From NCBI GenBank assembly GCA_007128995.1, contig SKWJ01000217.1:1-10288 (forward strand): a stretch of DNA of 10,288 nt, written 5' to 3'. The notes under the pieces were generated by a model, which was given only the letters and a program-made list of their open reading frames with translations, was not told where the DNA came from and did no database searches. Below, in pieces: positions 8,114-10,288 of the stretch. Numbering within the stretch: position 1 is the first letter of the stretch; every line of letters starts with the position of its first letter. Source of the DNA: Paracoccaceae bacterium (GTDB taxonomy: Bacteria; Pseudomonadota; Alphaproteobacteria; Rhodobacterales; Rhodobacteraceae). The position numbers and the translations under genes are program-made.

Positions 8114-8141
8114 ATTTTGGCCGAACTTTTGTTCGCGTCAA
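8114..8141 (-). promoter_or_regulatory. Predicted promoter of the tctC operon
   Basis: On the minus strand, TTGACG at 8136-8141 (5 of 6 to the sigma-70 -35 box) and CAAAAT at 8114-8119 (4 of 6 to the -10 box) are 16 bp apart. The start of transcription would fall near 8107, about 40 bases before the tctC start codon. Operator-like dyad 2 fills the spacer exactly and dyad 1 follows the -10 box, which supports the region being a regulated promoter. Box matching alone is weak evidence. Confidence 0.5.
8122..8135. promoter_or_regulatory. Operator-like dyad 2 upstream of tctC
   Basis: Second perfect copy of CGAAC-TTTT-GTTCG, in the same orientation as dyad 1, lying between the predicted -35 and -10 boxes of the tctC promoter. 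Two identical 14-bp dyads at helical spacing are unlikely by chance in this GC-rich sequence. Confidence 0.65.
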
Positions 8142-8164
8142 GAAGTTTCGCGTCCGGACCACGA

Positions 8165-8183
8165 CGCGCCTTCAGACGGCGCG
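8165..8183 (-). terminator. Weak stem-loop just after the aldehyde dehydrogenase gene
   Basis: A 6-bp stem (CGCGCC at 8165-8170, GGCGCG at 8178-8183) with a 7-base loop starts five bases beyond the aldehyde dehydrogenase stop codon. No T-run follows, so it may only slow or partly end transcription before the tctC promoter. Read-through into the tct operon remains possible. Confidence 0.3.
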
Positions 8184-8187
8184 GGCC

Positions 8188-9642
8188 CTATTGAGCCTGC
8201 AATCCGCCGATGCAGGTGTATTTCGTTTCGAGAAAGTCCTCGAGGCCCTGCCAGCCGCCCTCTTTGCCAAGCCCGGATTCCTTGAGCCCGCCAAAGGGCA
8301 CCTCTGGCGTTACGATCAGCACTTCGTTGACGCCGATCAGCCCGTATTCAAGGGCGTCCTGCATGCGGAAGGTCCGGCCAAGGTCGCGGGTATAGACATA
8401 GGCGGCCAGCCCGTAGGTGCTGTCATTTGCCTGCGCAATCAGTTCCTCTTCCGTCTCGAACCTGTAGATTGCCGCGACAGGTCCGAAAATCTCTTCTTGC
8501 GCGATCCGCATTGCCGGTGTCGCCCCGGCAACGACAGTCGGCTTGAAGAAACATCCGCCCTGCGGATGGCGGCCACCCCCCGTCAGTACGCTTGCGCCAC
8601 CGCTGACGGCATCATCTATCAGGCCCTGTGTCTTCTCGACCGCCGCATCGTCTATCATCGGCCCGATTTCGACGCCGTCCTGTGCGCCGGGGCCGACGAC
8701 CATCTTCTCCGTACGCGCGACAAGCCTTGCGACAAACGCATCATGGATGCCCGACTGAACAAAAATACGGTTCGAGCATATGCAGGTCTGCCCGGCATTG
8801 CGAAACTTCGCGATCATCGCGCCGTCAATCGCACGGTCCAGATCAGCGTCATCAAAAACGATGAACGGCGCATTGCCACCCAATTCCATCGACACTTTCT
8901 TGACAGTATCCGCACAGTCCCGGATCAGCATCTTGCCGACTTCGGTCGACCCGGTGAATGTCAGCTTCCGTACCTTCGGGTTGCGGGTGAGTTCCCCTGC
9001 GATCACACGCGCCGATCCGGTCACAATATTGACCGCGCCCGCCGGGAACCCCGCCATTTCGACAAGTACGCCCCAGACAAGGGCCGAGTAAGGGGTTGCA
9101 CTCGCAGGCTTGACAACGACGCAACACCCCGCAGCCAGCGCCGGGCCGATCTTGCGCGCGAGCATGGAAGACGGAAAATTCCAAGGTGTGATCGCAGCCA
9201 CAACGCCAATCGGGTGACGTGTCGTCATCAGCTTTCTGCCAGCCCATGGAGATGGGATCACATCGCCCATACTGCGACGCGCCTCTTCCGCGAACCAAAG
9301 CACATAGGCCGCAGATGACGCGACTTCGGCACGCGCTTCCGGCAGCGGCTTTCCCTGCTCTGCCGTCATGATGCGCGCAAGCGCCTCCTGATGCTGCGAG
9401 ATCAACGCGGACAGCCGACGCAGCTTCTCGGCACGCGCGCTGACGGGGTCTTCACGATACTTTAGAAATGCCGCATAGGCCGCATCAATCGCGCGCGCTG
9501 TGTCATCCGCTGTTGCGCTGGGAACGTGCCCAAGTGTTGAACCGGTTGCGGGATCAGTCACAGCAAATGTCGCGCCATCGCTGGCCTGCCCCCAGACACC
9601 CCCAATCAGATTGGCGCCGATATCTTTACCCAGAAACTGCAT
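8188..9642 (-). CDS. NAD(P)-dependent aldehyde dehydrogenase, succinate-semialdehyde dehydrogenase (GabD)-like
   Basis: 484 residues, nearly the length of Escherichia coli GabD (482). It oxidises an aldehyde to a carboxylate with NAD(P), probably a short semialdehyde, in the cytoplasm. Key residues are all present: oxyanion-hole N155 in TPWNFP, cofactor-binding K178 in KPAS, the general base E253 in MELGGN and the nucleophile C287 in GQTCIC. A second cysteine, C289, gives the CxC pair found in GabD-type enzymes. EIFGPV and the C-terminal LETKYTCIG also match the GabD group. Glutarate- or sulfo-semialdehyde enzymes look similar, so the substrate stays open. The start is ATG 9642, with GGAGG at 9647-9651 four bases upstream; the longer open frame to 9714 would run through the predicted promoter and operator and is rejected. 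It has its own promoter but shares the operator core with the tct operon downstream. Confidence 0.93.
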   Translation of the reverse strand: MQFLGKDIGANLIGGVWGQASDGATFAVTDPATGSTLGHVPSATADDTARAIDAAYAAFLKYREDPVSARAEKLRRLSALISQHQEALARIMTAEQGKPLPEARAEVASSAAYVLWFAEEARRSMGDVIPSPWAGRKLMTTRHPIGVVAAITPWNFPSSMLARKIGPALAAGCCVVVKPASATPYSALVWGVLVEMAGFPAGAVNIVTGSARVIAGELTRNPKVRKLTFTGSTEVGKMLIRDCADTVKKVSMELGGNAPFIVFDDADLDRAIDGAMIAKFRNAGQTCICSNRIFVQSGIHDAFVARLVARTEKMVVGPGAQDGVEIGPMIDDAAVEKTQGLIDDAVSGGASVLTGGGRHPQGGCFFKPTVVAGATPAMRIAQEEIFGPVAAIYRFETEEELIAQANDSTYGLAAYVYTRDLGRTFRMQDALEYGLIGVNEVLIVTPEVPFGGLKESGLGKEGGWQGLEDFLETKYTCIGGLQAQ

Positions 9643-9648
9643 ACGTCC

Positions 9649-9680
9649 TCCGTTATGCAAACTTTTGTTCGTATAACGGA
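9649..9680. promoter_or_regulatory. 32-bp operator-like dyad over the aldehyde dehydrogenase start region
   Basis: Outer arms TCCGTTAT (9649-9656) and ATAACGGA (9673-9680) are perfect inverted repeats. They share their centre (9664/9665) with the inner AAC-TTTT-GTT core (9660-9669). Only two of the fourteen paired positions outside the TTTT centre mismatch. The core is the same as in the tctC dyads. The element covers the predicted -10 box, and its left arm touches the GGAGG ribosome site, an ideal place for a repressor. If a transcript started further upstream, the same arms would fold into an RNA hairpin hiding part of the ribosome site. Confidence 0.65.
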
Positions 9681-9698
9681 CAATTTCACAGACTTCAA
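9670..9698 (-). promoter_or_regulatory. Predicted promoter of the aldehyde dehydrogenase gene
   Basis: On the minus strand TTGAAG (9693-9698) and TATACG (9670-9675) are 17 bp apart, each matching 4 of 6 consensus positions. Transcription would begin around 9663, inside the dyad, leaving a leader of about 20 bases with the GGAGG ribosome site. Confidence 0.4.
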
Positions 9699-9822
9699 TC
9701 CGAAACCAGGGCAAATATCGCGGATACGCAGCTCTCAGTCACAGAGTGTCACAGAGACGTCGAGATCAGTTTTGCATACTCTATTCTGAACAAAGCGCCA
9801 CATTATTGACCCAGAGATCCCC

Positions 9823-9999
9823 ATGAAACGGGCGGAGACAGATCACACGATATGTGAACTTTTGTTTATTATCTACGCGGGAGCACTGAAGTTACGAAAG
9901 TGGTACTGTCCACCTGAACGCACGGTGTACGCTGTCAGTATTGCGTCAGCGGCGACCGCGCCCACCCGGACGCAGCCCACTCGCCAAGCTTCATTCTGA
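9823..9999 (+). pseudogene. Probable remnant of a divergent GntR/FadR-family regulator (N-terminal winged helix only)
   Basis: A 58-codon plus-strand frame begins MKRAETDHTICELLFIIYAG and continues with GALK, then PPER six residues later. In GntR regulators of the FadR type the same order occurs near the N-terminus: a helix with I-x-x-L-x-x-x-I, then GALKPGxxLPPERELA and a GVSRxxVREAL recognition helix. Here the proline-glycine turn is replaced by LRKWYC, about three residues seem lost after PPER, and AVSIAS stands where GVSRAS would be. The frame then runs into residues without family likeness and stops inside the 3' end of the opposite-strand permease gene. The effector-binding C-terminal domain is missing. 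The position, divergent from the aldehyde dehydrogenase across an operator, is where its regulator would be expected. No good ribosome site precedes the ATG. The likeness is short, so chance cannot be excluded. Confidence 0.5.
9855..9868. promoter_or_regulatory. Fourth, degenerate copy of the AACTTTTGTT core
   Basis: TGAAC-TTTT-GTTTA shares the 10-base core and orientation with the tctC and aldehyde dehydrogenase dyads, but one arm position is changed. It lies inside the GntR-like fragment, where GAACTTTTGTTT encodes ELLF. It is either an upstream auxiliary site or a coincidence of that coding sequence. Confidence 0.3.
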
Positions 10000-10288
10000 T
10001 ATGGCGGCGCGGCGCTTCCTGACCCATGCCTGCCAAAGCGGCAACAGAAGCAGACCGACAGTCGCAACCACGAACCCGGCCGCGATGGGCCGTTCCAGAA
10101 AGACCATCGGGTCACCCCGCGAGATCAGAAACGCACGCCGCAAATTGGTTTCGATCAACGGGCCAAGCACAAATCCCAGCAACAGCAATGCCGGGCTGAA
10201 TCTGGCGAGTGCAAGCAAATACCCGGCAAGCCCGATACCCGCCACTGCAATGATGTCAAAAGTCAGCCCCCGGACCGAATAGACACCA
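9991..10288 (-). CDS. C-terminus of a second TctA-type permease, 5' end outside the window
   Basis: The frame is open to the right edge; 98 residues are visible, beginning GVYSVRGLTFDIIAVAGIGL. This matches the end of TctA proteins, where GVYSVxxxxFDxxxxxxFGxxGY is followed by LxLGxxLGPLxExNLRRAxxxSxGD; here it reads LLLGFVLGPLIETNLRRAFLISRGD at roughly 45-69, then a last membrane helix and a short basic tail (WVRKRRAAISE). It is a different protein from the complete TctA in this window, whose equivalent segment reads LGFILGPGFERALRQAL. A GTG at 10245 is an internal codon, not a start. It probably ends another TTT operon on the same strand as the aldehyde dehydrogenase gene. Whether the two systems share substrates cannot be judged. 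Confidence 0.9.
   Translation of the reverse strand, partial: GVYSVRGLTFDIIAVAGIGLAGYLLALARFSPALLLLGFVLGPLIETNLRRAFLISRGDPMVFLERPIAAGFVVATVGLLLLPLWQAWVRKRRAAISE

Larger units (their letters stand above)
9643..9990. other. 348-bp region without an intact gene, upstream of the aldehyde dehydrogenase
   Basis: This stretch separates the second tctA-like stop codon from the aldehyde dehydrogenase start. It holds the predicted promoter and 32-bp dyad at its left end, a GntR-like fragment on the plus strand, and one further copy of the operator core. It looks richer in A and T than the neighbouring genes. Between about 9699 and 9822 I see only a short direct repeat, GTCACAGAG at 9738-9746 and 9748-9756. 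No RNA gene or clear intrinsic terminator for the upstream permease gene was found. Confidence 0.7.

Noticed and set aside
7051..9318. A 755-codon open frame on the plus strand, antisense to tctC and the aldehyde dehydrogenase
   Set aside because: It lies opposite two well-supported genes and runs through their promoter region. Its translation is rich in arginine, histidine and cysteine without any recognisable domain, as expected of a GC-rich antisense frame.
9643..9714. N-terminal extension of the aldehyde dehydrogenase
   Set aside because: The extra 24 codons cover the predicted promoter and dyad, while ATG 9642 has a strong GGAGG site and gives the GabD length.
9738..9756. Short direct repeat of GTCACAGAG with a 10-bp period
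   Set aside because: There are only two copies, with no dyad and no promoter boxes near it, so it may be chance.
9788..9795. Possible extra half-site GAACAAAG
   Set aside because: Only one arm and a partial spacer match the operator core, and the opposite arm is missing.
9902..9928. Imperfect GTAC...GTAC inverted repeat as a terminator for the second permease gene
   Set aside because: The pairing needs a 4-base bulge and has no T-run; it also lies within the GntR-like fragment.

Overview
The window is GC-rich, with tightly packed genes and protein families typical of marine or soil Alphaproteobacteria; a Rhodobacterales (Roseobacter/Paracoccus-like) host is the best guess. That assignment rests on sequence style and gene content only. 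No rRNA, tRNA, CRISPR array or insertion sequence was seen.

Layout from left to right. (1) The 3' part of a plus-strand FAD-dependent amine/amino-acid oxidoreductase runs in from the left edge and ends at 875. (2) A 74-bp convergent gap carries a long stem-loop. (3) A minus-strand gene train follows, read from right to left: a tripartite tricarboxylate transporter in the order tctC-tctA-tctB, an ATP-NAD-kinase/AcoX-like protein, and two proteins built like the split glycine decarboxylase P-protein (GcvPA-like, then GcvPB-like). The junctions are short gaps or overlaps, including an ATGA overlap between the last two, so this reads as one operon starting at a promoter near 8114-8141. (4) Just upstream on the same strand is a GabD-like aldehyde dehydrogenase with its own promoter. 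(5) A 348-bp region without an intact gene holds that promoter, operator-like dyads and what looks like the remains of a divergent GntR-family regulator. (6) The C-terminus of a second TctA-type permease enters from the right edge.

How the parts may work together (inference): TctC captures a carboxylate in the periplasm and TctA/TctB import it. The P-protein-like PLP pair acts on the substrate or an amino-acid intermediate, the aldehyde dehydrogenase oxidises a resulting semialdehyde, and the AcoX-like protein has an unknown supporting role. No glycine cleavage T, H or L protein is present, and the P-like pair has lost several signature motifs of true glycine decarboxylase. The substrate is therefore probably not glycine, and this may be an undescribed catabolic module.

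Regulation: the 10-base core AACTTTTGTT occurs four times, three of them inside dyads placed on predicted promoters. Two tandem copies 22 bp apart cover the tctC promoter, and one lies at the centre of a 32-bp dyad covering the -10 region and ribosome site of the aldehyde dehydrogenase. One regulator probably controls both units. The local candidate, the GntR-like fragment at 9823-9999, appears truncated.
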